Assembly: GCA_029256665.1 (NCBI GenBank)
Contig: JAQSXN010000104.1
Location: 1 to 9,279 of the forward strand
Length of the DNA stretch: 9,279 nucleotides
Direction: 5' to 3'
DNA from: Paenibacillus sp.
GTDB taxonomy: Bacteria; Bacillota; Bacilli; Paenibacillales; Paenibacillaceae
The translations under genes were made by a program, and so were the position numbers. A model generated the notes under the pieces. That model searched no databases, was not told the origin of the DNA, and worked only from the letters and a program-made list of their open reading frames with translations. Positions 1-7,134 of this stretch are shown in pieces; position 1 is the stretch's first letter, and every line of letters begins with the position of its first letter.

Positions 1-930
1 CTCCATGTCTTCCGGCAACGGCGCTTCGAACTGCAGTCTCTCGCCCGTACGCGGATGCGTAAACCCGAGAACGGCCGCATGCAAAGCCTGTCCGTCAAGC
101 GCGACCGTTTTGTTTCGTCCATAGACAGGATCCCCCGCAAGCGGATATCCGATGTATTTCATATGAACGCGGATTTGATGCGTCCGTCCTGTCTCGAGCT
201 GGAGTTCCAAAAGCGAATAATCGCCGCCGATCCGCTCCAGGACAACAAAATGGGTGATCGCCGTTTTACTGTTGCGGTCCGTCACGGTAAACAGCTTGCG
301 GTCGGCGGCATCCCTGCCGATCGGCGCGTCTACCGTTCCTTGGTCATGCGGCAAATTGCCGTGAACTAACGCGATGTATTTGCGCGTTACGCTATGTTCC
401 TTGAGCTGCTCGGCTAGCGACACGTGGGCCAGATCGTTTTTGGCCGCCATCAGCAGTCCCGTCGTGTCCTTGTCGATCCGGTGCACGATGCCGGGTCTCA
501 GCATGCCGTTAATGCCGCTTAAGTCCTTGCAATGATACATGAGCGCATTGACGACCGTTCCGGACGAATGGCCAGGTGCGGGATGAACGACCATGCCCCG
601 CGGTTTGTTGATGACTATGACGTCGCTGTCCTCGTATACGATATCGAGGGGGATGTCCTCGGGCAAAATGTCCGCTGCCTGCGCTTCCGGAATCGCAAGC
701 GCTACAACATCGGCTTCGTCAGTTTTGTAATTGGCTTTGACGATCCGGCCGTTAACCGTAACCGCGCCCTCCTTGATCCAATCCTGGACCTGCGTGCGCG
801 ATATGCCGCCAGCTCCGGCCTGCTCGAGCTGATCCACGACAAATTTGTCGATGCGGTCTCCGCTCCGTCCCGGCTGGATCGTCCATTCCATTGCGTCTTC
901 GCTTCGGTCAAGATACAGGCTGCTGTTCAT
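1..930 (-). CDS. ylyB: RluA/RluD-family 23S rRNA pseudouridine synthase (YlyB-like), 3' end cut by window edge
   Basis: The product isomerises specific uridines in large-subunit rRNA to pseudouridine in the cytoplasm. The reading frame is open from the ATG at 930 to base 1, giving 310 residues. An S4-like RNA-binding segment lies at about residues 25-85. The catalytic domain follows, with the family signature GIVHRIDKDTTGLL at 147-160; by family rule D153 is the catalytic aspartate. Further conserved blocks are NKPRGMVVHP (108-117) and LETGRTHQIRVHM (245-257). The visible end, FEAPLPEDME, resembles the extreme C-terminus of the family, so probably only 10-20 residues are missing. The start is supported by AAGGAG at 946-941, ten bases upstream. 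That site lies inside the end of lspA, which this gene overlaps by 23 bases, suggesting coupled translation. B. subtilis has the same lspA-ylyB order. The exact modified uridines are inferred only from homology (RluD: helix 69 of 23S rRNA). Confidence 0.93.
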   Translation of the reverse strand, partial: MNSSLYLDRSEDAMEWTIQPGRSGDRIDKFVVDQLEQAGAGGISRTQVQDWIKEGAVTVNGRIVKANYKTDEADVVALAIPEAQAADILPEDIPLDIVYEDSDVIVINKPRGMVVHPAPGHSSGTVVNALMYHCKDLSGINGMLRPGIVHRIDKDTTGLLMAAKNDLAHVSLAEQLKEHSVTRKYIALVHGNLPHDQGTVDAPIGRDAADRKLFTVTDRNSKTAITHFVVLERIGGDYSLLELQLETGRTHQIRVHMKYIGYPLAGDPVYGRNKTVALDGQALHAAVLGFTHPRTGERLQFEAPLPEDME

Positions 931-1435
931 GTTGGTCAGACTCCTTGTTGTTGTCTTGCATCATATTCTTTTTCTCTTCTCTTGCGCTGAGCAGCGTGTC
1001 CAGCAGGATAAGACCGACGCCTATGACGATGCCGGAATCCGCTACATTAAAGATGGGGAACGTATAATCTCCGAAGTTGAACTTGAAGAAGTCGACGACT
1101 TCGCCGAATCTCACTCTGTCGATGAAGTTGCCGAGCGCGCCTCCGAGCACGAGCGCCAGTCCCGTTAGCAGAATCGGCTTGCCGGTCTTGCGCATGAGCT
1201 GAATGTACGTAATTAATCCGATCAGGATAACGCTCGTAATAATAATAAAGAACGTCCGCTGCTCCTGAAGAATGCCGAATGCCGCCCCCCTGTTGCGATG
1301 CGAAGTAATCAGGAAAAAGTTGCCGATCACGCTGATTTCCTCGGCCAGGTCCATCTTCGTGGCGATCATTTTTTTCGTAACAAAATCAATGACAAACAAG
1401 ATCAGGGCCAGCACATAATAATAGACAGCACGCAT
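908..1435 (-). CDS. lspA: Lipoprotein signal peptidase (signal peptidase II)
   Basis: This integral membrane aspartyl protease removes the signal peptide from diacylglyceryl-modified prolipoproteins, such as the substrate-binding lipoprotein encoded later in this window. Four hydrophobic segments are visible. Family motifs are SHRNRGAAFG, then GNFIDR, VVDF and FNVADSG, and the aspartates in the last three motifs include the catalytic pair. The frame can be extended to a GTG at 1447, but that codon overlaps the ribosome binding site itself (AGGAG at 1451-1447). I therefore choose the ATG at 1435, eleven bases downstream, which gives 175 residues beginning MRAVYYYVLAL, like other LspA proteins. 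The last ~25 residues (from about SAREEKK) form a charged, glutamine/asparagine-rich tail beyond the usual end, within which the rluD-type gene begins. Function is certain by motif; the start is likely. Confidence 0.95.
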   Translation of the reverse strand: MRAVYYYVLALILFVIDFVTKKMIATKMDLAEEISVIGNFFLITSHRNRGAAFGILQEQRTFFIIITSVILIGLITYIQLMRKTGKPILLTGLALVLGGALGNFIDRVRFGEVVDFFKFNFGDYTFPIFNVADSGIVIGVGLILLDTLLSAREEKKNMMQDNNKESDQHEQQPVS

Positions 1436-1490
1436 GGAATCATTCACTCCTACTTAAGGTTTCAAAAGTTGTATGTACGCCGGCAACTAG

Positions 1491-1523
1491 CGCCGCTCCA
1501 CTTAGTGTAGCACAGGAGCGGCG
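1491..1523. repeat. 9-bp inverted repeat between divergent genes
   Basis: CGCCGCTCC (1491-1499) is perfectly complementary to GGAGCGGCG (1515-1523), with a 15-base loop. It is not followed by a T-run on either strand, so it does not look like an intrinsic terminator. It overlaps the candidate lspA promoter and could be an operator or a chance GC-rich palindrome. Confidence 0.4.
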
Positions 1524-1533
1524 ACGGAGCCAA
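1504..1533 (-). promoter_or_regulatory. Candidate SigA-type promoter for lspA
   Basis: On the minus strand TTGGCT (1533-1528) and TACACT (1509-1504) are separated by 18 bases, each matching four of six consensus positions. They would start transcription about 60 bases before lspA. The spacer overlaps a 9-bp inverted repeat (CGCCGCTCC at 1491-1499 and GGAGCGGCG at 1515-1523). This is the only intergenic space between the divergent lspA and TraR-like genes, so a promoter is expected here, but the match is modest. Confidence 0.3.
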
Positions 1534-1636
1534 CGAGGTCCGCAGCGCTTCCATGCATGTCCATATTGAAATCGGCCGCTCCGGCGAAAACTACGGAAGA
1601 ACAATCGCAGACATGACCAAAGGACGGTGCGAACTC

Positions 1637-2374
1637 ATGACATCTTCATTAACGAATGCGCAATACGATCTGCTCCGGGCAAGGTTGCAGGACGAATACG
1701 CGAGCATCACGACCAAATTGGAGCAGAACGAAAATATGGGCAGGCTCGATTCGTTGCGCGAAGAAACGGGCGAGCTCTCCATGATCGACAACCATCCGGG
1801 CGATGCCGCCACGGAGCTGTACGAACGCGAGAAGGACTACGCCTTGCTGGAGCAGGAGGAGCTCCATCTCGTACGCGTTGAAGCCGCGCTCGCCGCAATG
1901 GAGAATGGCGATTACGGCGTATGCAGGTCATGCGGGATCTCCATTCCGTTCGAACGGCTCGACGCCGCGCCGGACAGCCTCTATTGCGTGGAGCATTCTC
2001 CCCGTCAATCCATTGCCGGCGATCGGCCCGTCGAGGAACAATTTCTCGCCCCGCCGTTCGGTCGCTCCAGCTTGGACGAACACGAATACAACGGCTTCGA
2101 TGGAGAGGACGCCTGGCAAATCGTAGAGAGCTGGGGCAATGCCGATTCGCCTGCCATGTCGGAAAACCGTGACGTCGCCGACTATGGACATGTAGGCATC
2201 GAGGCGGAAGAGAACGACGGTTTCGTCGAGTCGCTTGAAAGTTTCTTGGCTACCGACATCACCGGCCGACATGTCTCCATCGTCCGCAACAGCGAGTACG
2301 ACAAATACATCCATAGCGCCGAAGGCGACTCCTACCTGCAAGATGACGATTCGTTTGACGAGGAAGAATATTGA
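1637..2374 (+). CDS. TraR/DksA-type zinc finger protein, YteA/YlyA-like
   Basis: A 245-residue DksA/TraR-superfamily protein of the Bacillales YteA/YlyA kind; such proteins are thought to act on RNA polymerase or in sporulation/stress regulation, but no precise role is known. The N-terminal ~90 residues are a charged helical (coiled-coil) region carrying the family block DNHPGDAATELYEREKD (51-67). The finger follows: C96-R-S-C99, then C117-V-E-H120. The fourth ligand is therefore His instead of the usual Cys. RPVEEQ and a PPFG element follow, then a long acidic tail ending DDDSFDEEEY. The frame extends upstream to 1553, but ATG 1637 is chosen because AAAGGACGGTG lies just before it and the protein then begins like YteA (MTSSLTNAQYDLLRARL). 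B. subtilis carries ylyA between ileS and lspA. Here the gene lies on the strand opposite to its neighbours, diverging from lspA and converging on the DUF5665 gene. Confidence 0.87.
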   Translation: MTSSLTNAQYDLLRARLQDEYASITTKLEQNENMGRLDSLREETGELSMIDNHPGDAATELYEREKDYALLEQEELHLVRVEAALAAMENGDYGVCRSCGISIPFERLDAAPDSLYCVEHSPRQSIAGDRPVEEQFLAPPFGRSSLDEHEYNGFDGEDAWQIVESWGNADSPAMSENRDVADYGHVGIEAEENDGFVESLESFLATDITGRHVSIVRNSEYDKYIHSAEGDSYLQDDDSFDEEEY

Positions 2375-2375
2375 T

Positions 2376-2786
2376 TTAGTATTGTTTGCCTTCCAGCTGA
2401 ATCTGCACGATCTTCACGATATCCGCGATATAATCGCCGATGATGGGCAGGTTGAGCGCCCCGAGAATACGAAGCACGTACAGAATCGTAGCGGCAAAAA
2501 AAGTAAATCCGATCGCGATGCCGACGCCTCTCGCGGTGCCCGCGAGCAGGTTGCGCCAGATCAGCTTAACCGGTCGGTTAAGCAGGTCGACGTATTCCGC
2601 GATATGCGTGCGTTCCATCTCGGAGGCGATATGCTCCAGCCGTTTGTCGACGGCTTCCAACGATCGCTGCAGCACGGTCATATCCTTCGGATCCTGTTCG
2701 GTGTCCGCTAACGGTTCATTGTCGCCATCCTTATGTAGGTCATCGTTTGAGTCCGTCCACTTCTCGTTTTCACGCTTCATTCGCAT
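2376..2786 (-). CDS. DUF5665-domain membrane protein of unknown function
   Basis: A 136-residue protein that I recognise as a DUF5665 member, with no known function. Residues 1-35 are hydrophilic and acidic, and 36-62 form a probable coiled coil (LQRSLEAVDKRLEHIASEMERT). The conserved core follows: EYVDLLNRPVKLIWRNLLAG (64-83). One membrane segment spans about 87-110, followed by the conserved amphipathic end NLPIIGDYIADIVKIVQ (112-128). The start at 2786 is preceded by GGAGGTGG (2804-2797). Its stop codon is one base from the stop of the convergent TraR-like gene. It follows ileS on the same strand but beyond a terminator, and I see no convincing promoter of its own, so it may depend on ileS read-through. 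The topology suggests a membrane-anchored protein with a cytoplasmic coiled coil; this is inference. Confidence 0.82.
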   Translation of the reverse strand: MRMKRENEKWTDSNDDLHKDGDNEPLADTEQDPKDMTVLQRSLEAVDKRLEHIASEMERTHIAEYVDLLNRPVKLIWRNLLAGTARGVGIAIGFTFFAATILYVLRILGALNLPIIGDYIADIVKIVQIQLEGKQY

Positions 2787-2824
2787 GGTTACATTCCACC
2801 TCCGTTACCGTTACAGAACGAGGA

Positions 2825-2859
2825 AAGCCCGCTCCGCCGGCATGGCGGCAAGCGGGCTT
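2825..2859 (-). terminator. Intrinsic terminator after ileS, possibly bidirectional
   Basis: AAGCCCGCT (2825-2833) pairs with AGCGGGCTT (2851-2859), and the stem continues with CCGCC/GGCGG around a GGCAT loop, with a two-base bulge. On the minus strand the stem begins 21 bases after the ileS stop and is followed by TTTCCTCGTTCT, a moderate T-rich tract. On the plus strand it is followed by CTTCTTCACTTCATT, so it could also stop transcripts coming from the TraR-like gene. Confidence 0.75.
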
Positions 2860-2880
2860 CTTCACTTCATTACTATAACC

Positions 2881-5800
2881 TTAACCCTTGATGAAAATGC
2901 CTATTTCTTTGTCACCGAGAGTTACTCGTTCCATGCCTTCCAATACCCCGAATTCCAACGATTGAAGCAACACGTTGTCGCCCAGCACGCTCTCGAAGGT
3001 CTCAAGCGCCGTACGCAGCTCGGAATCGACGTCGAGGACAAGACCGATCCGCTTCTCGATCGGCAGATCCTGCTTCTTGCGCGTATCCTGAACGGCGCGA
3101 ATCACTTCGCGCACCCAGCCTTCCTGCTCCAGCTCCGGCGTAATGTCGGTATTCAGCGCGACCGTAACGCCGCTGTCCGATGCGGAGGCAAAGCCGCTTT
3201 TCGCTTGTTTCTCCACAAGCAGCTCGTCGAGTTCGATCTCCAGCGTTTCCCCTTCGCTTGTCGTAAAGGAATAACCGCCGCCGTTTACGACGGCACGTGT
3301 ATCCGGAGGCGACATCGCTTTAAGCGACGCTTGGATCGGACCTACGTTTTTGCCGTACTTCTTCCCGGCGACCTTCAGGTTCAGCTTCAGCGTGAAGTCG
3401 ACGAAGCCGCTGTCCGAGGTTTGAACCGTGATCGACTTGACGTTGATCTCGTCCTTGATGATTTCCTCGTAATCGGCAATGGCGAAATCGCGGTCCAGCG
3501 AAACGATCAGCTCCGATAACGGCTGGCGCGTCTTGATGGACGTCTCGTTGCGCACGTTGCGCGCAAGCTCGACGATTCCTTTGGCGCTGTCCATGTCGCG
3601 CTCGAGCGTCGCGTCGATAACCGATTCGTCGGCGACGGGGAATTCGGCCAGATGCACGCTTCCTTCGCCGCCCAGGTTGCGGTAGACGTCATCGGCGAGC
3701 AGCGGCGCATATGGCGCGATCAGACGCGACAACGTCAGTAAGACATCGCGAAGCGTCGAATAGGCTGCTACCTTGTCGGCAGACAGGCCGCTTCCCCAGA
3801 AGCGATCGCGCGAACGGCGGATGTACCAATTGCTAAGCTCGTCGACGAAGTTTTCGATCGACTTGGCCGGATTGAGGAAGTCGTTAACCTCAAGCCCTTT
3901 GGTTACGTTCGCGATCAGACTGTTAAGCCTGGAAGAGATCCAACGATCCAGCTTGTTGTCCGATTGGCCCCCCGCCGCCTTATGCTCGGCCGGATCGAAG
4001 CCGTCGATAGACGCGTATAACGCGTAGAACGCATGCGTGTTGACGATCGTATCGATCACTTTCGATTTGGCCTCTCCCACGATGCCGCGCGAGAACCGTT
4101 TGCTGTTCCATGGCGCGCTATCCGCTAGAAGCGCCCAACGGAAGGCATCCGTGCCGTATTCGTTGATGATTTCCCAAGGATCGATGACGTTGCCCTTCGA
4201 TTTGGACATCTTTTGTCCGTTTTCGTCCAGAATATGGCCCGTCGAAATAACCGCCTTGTACGGAGCTTTGCCGTTATAGAGCGTCGATACCGCGAGCAAG
4301 CTGAAGAACCAGCCGCGCGTTTGGTCGATGCCTTCGCAGATGATATCCGCCGGATATTGATCCGCGAACGTTTTTTCATCACCGAACGGGTGATGCTGCT
4401 GCGCAAACGGCATGGAGCCGCTGTCGAACCATACGTCGATCACTTCCGGCGTGCGGCGCATGACGGCGCCTTCGGCGAACGGTGACTTCAGCAAGATATC
4501 GTCCACGTAAGGCTTGTGGAGCTCGATATCCTCCGGCACGTCGCCTACCGCGCGAGCGCGCAAATCCGCGATGCTGTCCGGCGCGTATTGCTGTCCCGTC
4601 GCTTCGCACACCCACACGTTAAGCGGCGTTCCCCAATAACGGTTGCGGCTGATGTTCCAGTCGACCAGGTCCTCGAGGAATTTGCCGAAGCGGCCTTCGC
4701 GGATATGACCCGGATACCAGTCCACGCCGGCGTTATTCGCGATCAATTGCTCCTTGACGGCCGTCGTTTCGATGAACCAGCTTTCCGTCGCGTAATACAG
4801 AAGCGGCGATTTGCAGCGCCAACAGAACGGATAGCTGTGCTCGTAACGCTCCTTAGAGTAGAGCAATCCCTTCTCGCTCAGCATCTTGACGATGTCGACG
4901 TCGCAATCCTTGACGAAGCGGCCTGCCAGATCGGTCACTTCGTCGACGTAACGGCCGGCGTTATTGACGACGCTCAGCATGCTGATGCCGTTCGCGCGCG
5001 CTACTTTGTAGTCGTCCTCGCCGTGAGCCGGCGCGATATGAACGATACCCGTACCGCTCGAGTCGCTGACGAAATCTCCGGGAATGACGATGTGGCCCTT
5101 CTCGATCGGCACGTAGCGGAATGGCGGCTCGTAGGACAGACCAACGAGCTCGGAACCTTTGACCGTCGACAGAAGCTCGTAGTTTTCCTTCAGCACCGAC
5201 TCCGCAAGCGCGGCGGCCACGATGTACACTTCGCCGTCCTTGGACGCGCGAACGTAATCAAGCTCGGGATTGACGGCCAGCGCCGCGTTAGCCGGCAGCG
5301 TCCAAGGCGTCGTCGTCCAGGCAAGCATGAATTCGCCGGAATCCTGCAGCTTGAATTTGGCCGTCGCGCTTAGATCCTTGACGTCCTCGTAGCCTTGCGC
5401 TACCTCGTGCGAGCTTAACGTCGTCTGGCAGCAAGGGCAATACGGGCTGACGCGATGGCCCCGGTACAGCAGCCCTTTCTTGTGAATCGTGGACAGAATA
5501 TGCCATACGCTTTCGATGTATTCGTTTTTGAGCGTGATGTACGGGTTATCCAGGTCGGTCCAATACGCGATCGCTTCCGTCAGCTCGCGCCATTGCCGTT
5601 CGTATTCGAATACGCTGTCCTTGCACTTCTTCACGAACGCTTCGACGCCGTAATTCTCGATCTCTTGTTTGCCCGAGATGCCAAGCTGCTTCTCGACGCC
5701 AAGCTCTACCGGCAGGCCGTGCGTATCCCAACCGGCCTTGCGCACGACGCGGTATCCCGCCATCGTTTTGTAACGGCAAATAAAGTCCTTGATGACCCGT

Positions 5801-5979
5801 CCGAGCACGTGCCCGATATGGGGCGCTCCGTTCGCGGTAGGCGGCCCTTCGTAGAAGACGAAGTTCGGCTTGCCCTCCCTGTTTGCGATCGATTGCTTAA
5901 AGGTGTCTTCTTCTCTCCATTGCGCGAGTACTCGCAGCTCCCGGCTGCGCGCGCGTTCTTTGACGTCTACGCGTTGCAT
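2881..5979 (-). CDS. ileS: Isoleucyl-tRNA synthetase, type 2 (eukaryote-like) class
   Basis: A cytoplasmic class I synthetase that charges tRNA-Ile and hydrolyses mischarged Val-tRNA. At 1032 residues it is longer than type 1 bacterial enzymes (about 920). The Rossmann fold carries GPPTANGAPHIGH (45-57) and KMSKS (590-594). The CP1 editing domain contains TTTPWTLPAN (from 222) and GTGIVHIAPAHGEDDY (to 324). Zinc ligands appear in YCPCC and FCWRC. The YEGPPTANG start, the WDTHGLPVELGVEKQLG block and the absence of cysteines from the last ~200 residues (no C-terminal zinc finger) place it with the Thermus/eukaryotic/MupA-like IleRS2 group. That group is typically insensitive to mupirocin. The signature motif is the ordinary HIGH, not the altered form reported in hyper-resistant IleRS2. 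ATG 5979 is preceded by AAGGAG ten bases upstream. Expression is controlled by the T-box leader immediately upstream. No second ileS is visible, but one elsewhere in the genome cannot be excluded. Confidence 0.97.
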   Translation of the reverse strand: MQRVDVKERARSRELRVLAQWREEDTFKQSIANREGKPNFVFYEGPPTANGAPHIGHVLGRVIKDFICRYKTMAGYRVVRKAGWDTHGLPVELGVEKQLGISGKQEIENYGVEAFVKKCKDSVFEYERQWRELTEAIAYWTDLDNPYITLKNEYIESVWHILSTIHKKGLLYRGHRVSPYCPCCQTTLSSHEVAQGYEDVKDLSATAKFKLQDSGEFMLAWTTTPWTLPANAALAVNPELDYVRASKDGEVYIVAAALAESVLKENYELLSTVKGSELVGLSYEPPFRYVPIEKGHIVIPGDFVSDSSGTGIVHIAPAHGEDDYKVARANGISMLSVVNNAGRYVDEVTDLAGRFVKDCDVDIVKMLSEKGLLYSKERYEHSYPFCWRCKSPLLYYATESWFIETTAVKEQLIANNAGVDWYPGHIREGRFGKFLEDLVDWNISRNRYWGTPLNVWVCEATGQQYAPDSIADLRARAVGDVPEDIELHKPYVDDILLKSPFAEGAVMRRTPEVIDVWFDSGSMPFAQQHHPFGDEKTFADQYPADIICEGIDQTRGWFFSLLAVSTLYNGKAPYKAVISTGHILDENGQKMSKSKGNVIDPWEIINEYGTDAFRWALLADSAPWNSKRFSRGIVGEAKSKVIDTIVNTHAFYALYASIDGFDPAEHKAAGGQSDNKLDRWISSRLNSLIANVTKGLEVNDFLNPAKSIENFVDELSNWYIRRSRDRFWGSGLSADKVAAYSTLRDVLLTLSRLIAPYAPLLADDVYRNLGGEGSVHLAEFPVADESVIDATLERDMDSAKGIVELARNVRNETSIKTRQPLSELIVSLDRDFAIADYEEIIKDEINVKSITVQTSDSGFVDFTLKLNLKVAGKKYGKNVGPIQASLKAMSPPDTRAVVNGGGYSFTTSEGETLEIELDELLVEKQAKSGFASASDSGVTVALNTDITPELEQEGWVREVIRAVQDTRKKQDLPIEKRIGLVLDVDSELRTALETFESVLGDNVLLQSLEFGVLEGMERVTLGDKEIGIFIKG

Positions 5980-6006
5980 CCCTCAACAACTCCTTCTTCG
6001 AATATC

Positions 6007-6364
6007 CAGTAGAAAATAAAATAAACCCCGCCCCTGAGAAGGGACGAGGTTAACTCGCGATACCACCCTTGTTCCGCAGCCAATCCCGCATCTCCATTAG
6101 GAAATGCCCGTTCGTCCTGGCGGACGACCGGCGGCTGCGACACCTTATCGGCAAACCGGACTTCGATTTGCGGTCCCTGTAACGGAGGACATGCCGACGA
6201 CGCTTAAAGCCGCGTGATCGCGGGTTAGGCGGCGCTTCTCGGAGAGGATATTCGGCAACGGTCCAAACGCCGGGCTTGCAGCAACCGCCGGCTCTCTGTG
6301 GATTGATTCCGCTGCTTACTCGTTCTCGTCAATGAAGTTGCAACCATCTTATGTTTGAATCATT
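6007..6364 (-). ncRNA. T-box leader riboswitch of ileS (tRNA-Ile sensing)
   Basis: This leader fills the gap between divIVA and ileS. On the minus strand it shows the AG-bulge motif AGAGAG (6297-6292), the distal motif GGTTGCTGCAA (6286-6276) and an upper specifier stem GCAGCGG/CCGTTGC (6315-6309 with 6261-6255). The specifier loop contains AGTA on its 5' side and GAATATCC on its 3' side. The T-box motif AAGGGTGGTATCGCGAG (6070-6054) is followed by a terminator hairpin and T-rich run. The Ile codon ATC (6249-6247) is the likely specifier, one base later than the simple GAA-plus-codon spacing would give. TGGT in the T-box is complementary to ACCA, as expected for tRNA-Ile. Uncharged tRNA should stabilise the antiterminator and switch ileS on. 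The 5' end is inferred from the promoter. Confidence 0.93.
6024..6051 (-). terminator. Regulated terminator of the T-box leader
   Basis: On the minus strand AACCTCGTCCC (6051-6041) pairs with GGGGCGGGGTT (6034-6024), including two G-T pairs, around the loop TTCTCA. It is followed by TTTATTTTATTTTC. Formation of this stem competes with the antiterminator containing the T-box motif just upstream. It ends about 45 bases before the ileS start. Confidence 0.9.
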
Positions 6365-6370
6365 AGTTCA

Positions 6371-6399
6371 GTTATAACGAATTCTCGCGCGATTGTCAA
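6371..6399 (-). promoter_or_regulatory. SigA-type promoter of the ileS T-box transcript
   Basis: On the minus strand a perfect -35 TTGACA (6399-6394) and a -10 TATAAC (6376-6371) are separated by exactly 17 bases. Transcription would begin near 6364, at the head of the T-box leader. This gives ileS transcription independent of divIVA. Confidence 0.88.
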
Positions 6400-6451
6400 A
6401 CGTCGGTTCGCCCGACATTCATCCGGTCCGGACAAGCGAAGCCTTGTCTTA

Positions 6452-6949
6452 TTATCCCCTTAACAGCTCCCGCTCGGGTTCGCGTCCCGATGCGTCCAGC
6501 GAATCCCATCCATCTACCGATAACAGCTCCAACTGCGCTTCGACGAGCGTGCGGAAACGCGCGCGGTAGATCGAGGCTTGCTTCTTGAGCTCTTCTACTT
6601 CCAGCGCGACCTTTCGGGATTTGTTGAGCGAATCGTTCACGATGCGGTCCGCGTTTTTCTCCGCTTCCTTGATGATCAGCTGCGCTTCCTTCTTCGCGTT
6701 GTTGCGCACCTCGTCGGCCGCTTCCTGCGCGACGATAATCGTCTTGCTGAGCGTTTCTTCGATATTGGAGAAGTGATTCAGCTTTTCTTGAAGATTCAGC
6801 ATCTGGTTCTGGATTTCCTTATTCTCCCGGATAAGAGATTCGTAATCCTTGATGACCTGATCGAGGAACTCGTTCACTTCGTCTTCGTCGTATCCGCGCA
6901 GTCTGCGGGAAAATTCCTTGTTATGTATGTCCAATGGCGTTAACGGCAT
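6452..6949 (-). CDS. divIVA: DivIVA septum/pole organising protein
   Basis: A coiled-coil protein that gathers at negatively curved membrane at septa and poles and recruits partners; in B. subtilis these are the Min system through MinJ and, in sporulation, RacA. The 165 residues begin MPLTPLDIHNKEFSRRLRGYDEDEVNEFLDQV, the DivIVA membrane-binding domain, followed by a long coiled coil from about 25 to 135 that includes IEETLSKTIIVAQEAADEV and EAEKNADRIVNDSL. R18 is kept, but the exposed membrane-inserting residue, Phe17 in B. subtilis, is Leu17 here. The C-terminus (GWDSLDASGREPERELLRG) differs from the acidic B. subtilis tail. AGGAGGTG lies five bases before ATG 6949. The divIVA-ileS order is as in Bacillus, but the usual ylmE-H genes are not directly upstream; an iron-uptake unit is. 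Confidence 0.96.
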   Translation of the reverse strand: MPLTPLDIHNKEFSRRLRGYDEDEVNEFLDQVIKDYESLIRENKEIQNQMLNLQEKLNHFSNIEETLSKTIIVAQEAADEVRNNAKKEAQLIIKEAEKNADRIVNDSLNKSRKVALEVEELKKQASIYRARFRTLVEAQLELLSVDGWDSLDASGREPERELLRG

Positions 6950-7077
6950 TGGCGCACCTCCTCATGGAAAGTTAATCTCTGGCAGGCGATGGTTACACCG
7001 CTCGATAAACGCCGCCAACTAATCTGAAGATAAGATTCGACAGGGTTATCGCTTTTTCCTGCTGAAGCGTAAAACAA

Positions 7078-7106
7078 TTTATAATTAGGAATGCCTCTTT
7101 CGACAA
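7078..7106 (-). promoter_or_regulatory. Candidate SigA-type promoter for divIVA
   Basis: On the minus strand TTGTCG (7106-7101) and TATAAA (7083-7078) are spaced by 17 bases. This would give a leader of about 120 bases before divIVA. The site lies just beyond the terminator of the upstream lipoprotein gene, where divIVA needs its own promoter. A weaker alternative, TTTACG-17-GATAAC, lies a little downstream. Confidence 0.5.
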
Positions 7107-7134
7107 ATCGGATTCAAACTAGACTCCCGAACTT

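Noticed and set aside
1928..2341. Minus-strand open frame inside the TraR-like gene
   Set aside because: It lies opposite the conserved finger and acidic tail of the real gene and shows no motif or ribosome binding site.
2440..3519. Long plus-strand open frame (359 codons) across the DUF5665 and ileS ends
   Set aside because: It is antisense to two genes with strong family motifs, has no ribosome binding site or recognisable domain, and its composition is the mirror of ileS codon bias.
4516..5373. Plus-strand open frame (285 codons) opposite ileS
   Set aside because: It is a shadow of ileS: Arg/Val/Asp-rich without a domain, with no plausible start signal.
5808..5820. Hyper-mupirocin-resistance form of the IleRS2 signature motif
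   Set aside because: Residues 54-57 read HIGH, the canonical motif, so the altered signature described for hyper-resistant IleRS2 is absent.
6402..6448. Possible divIVA terminator: hairpins GACAAG/CTTGTC (6431-6448) and CCGAC/GTCGG (6402-6416)
   Set aside because: The stems are only 5-6 bp and are not followed by a T-run. The divIVA transcript may simply read into the ileS leader.
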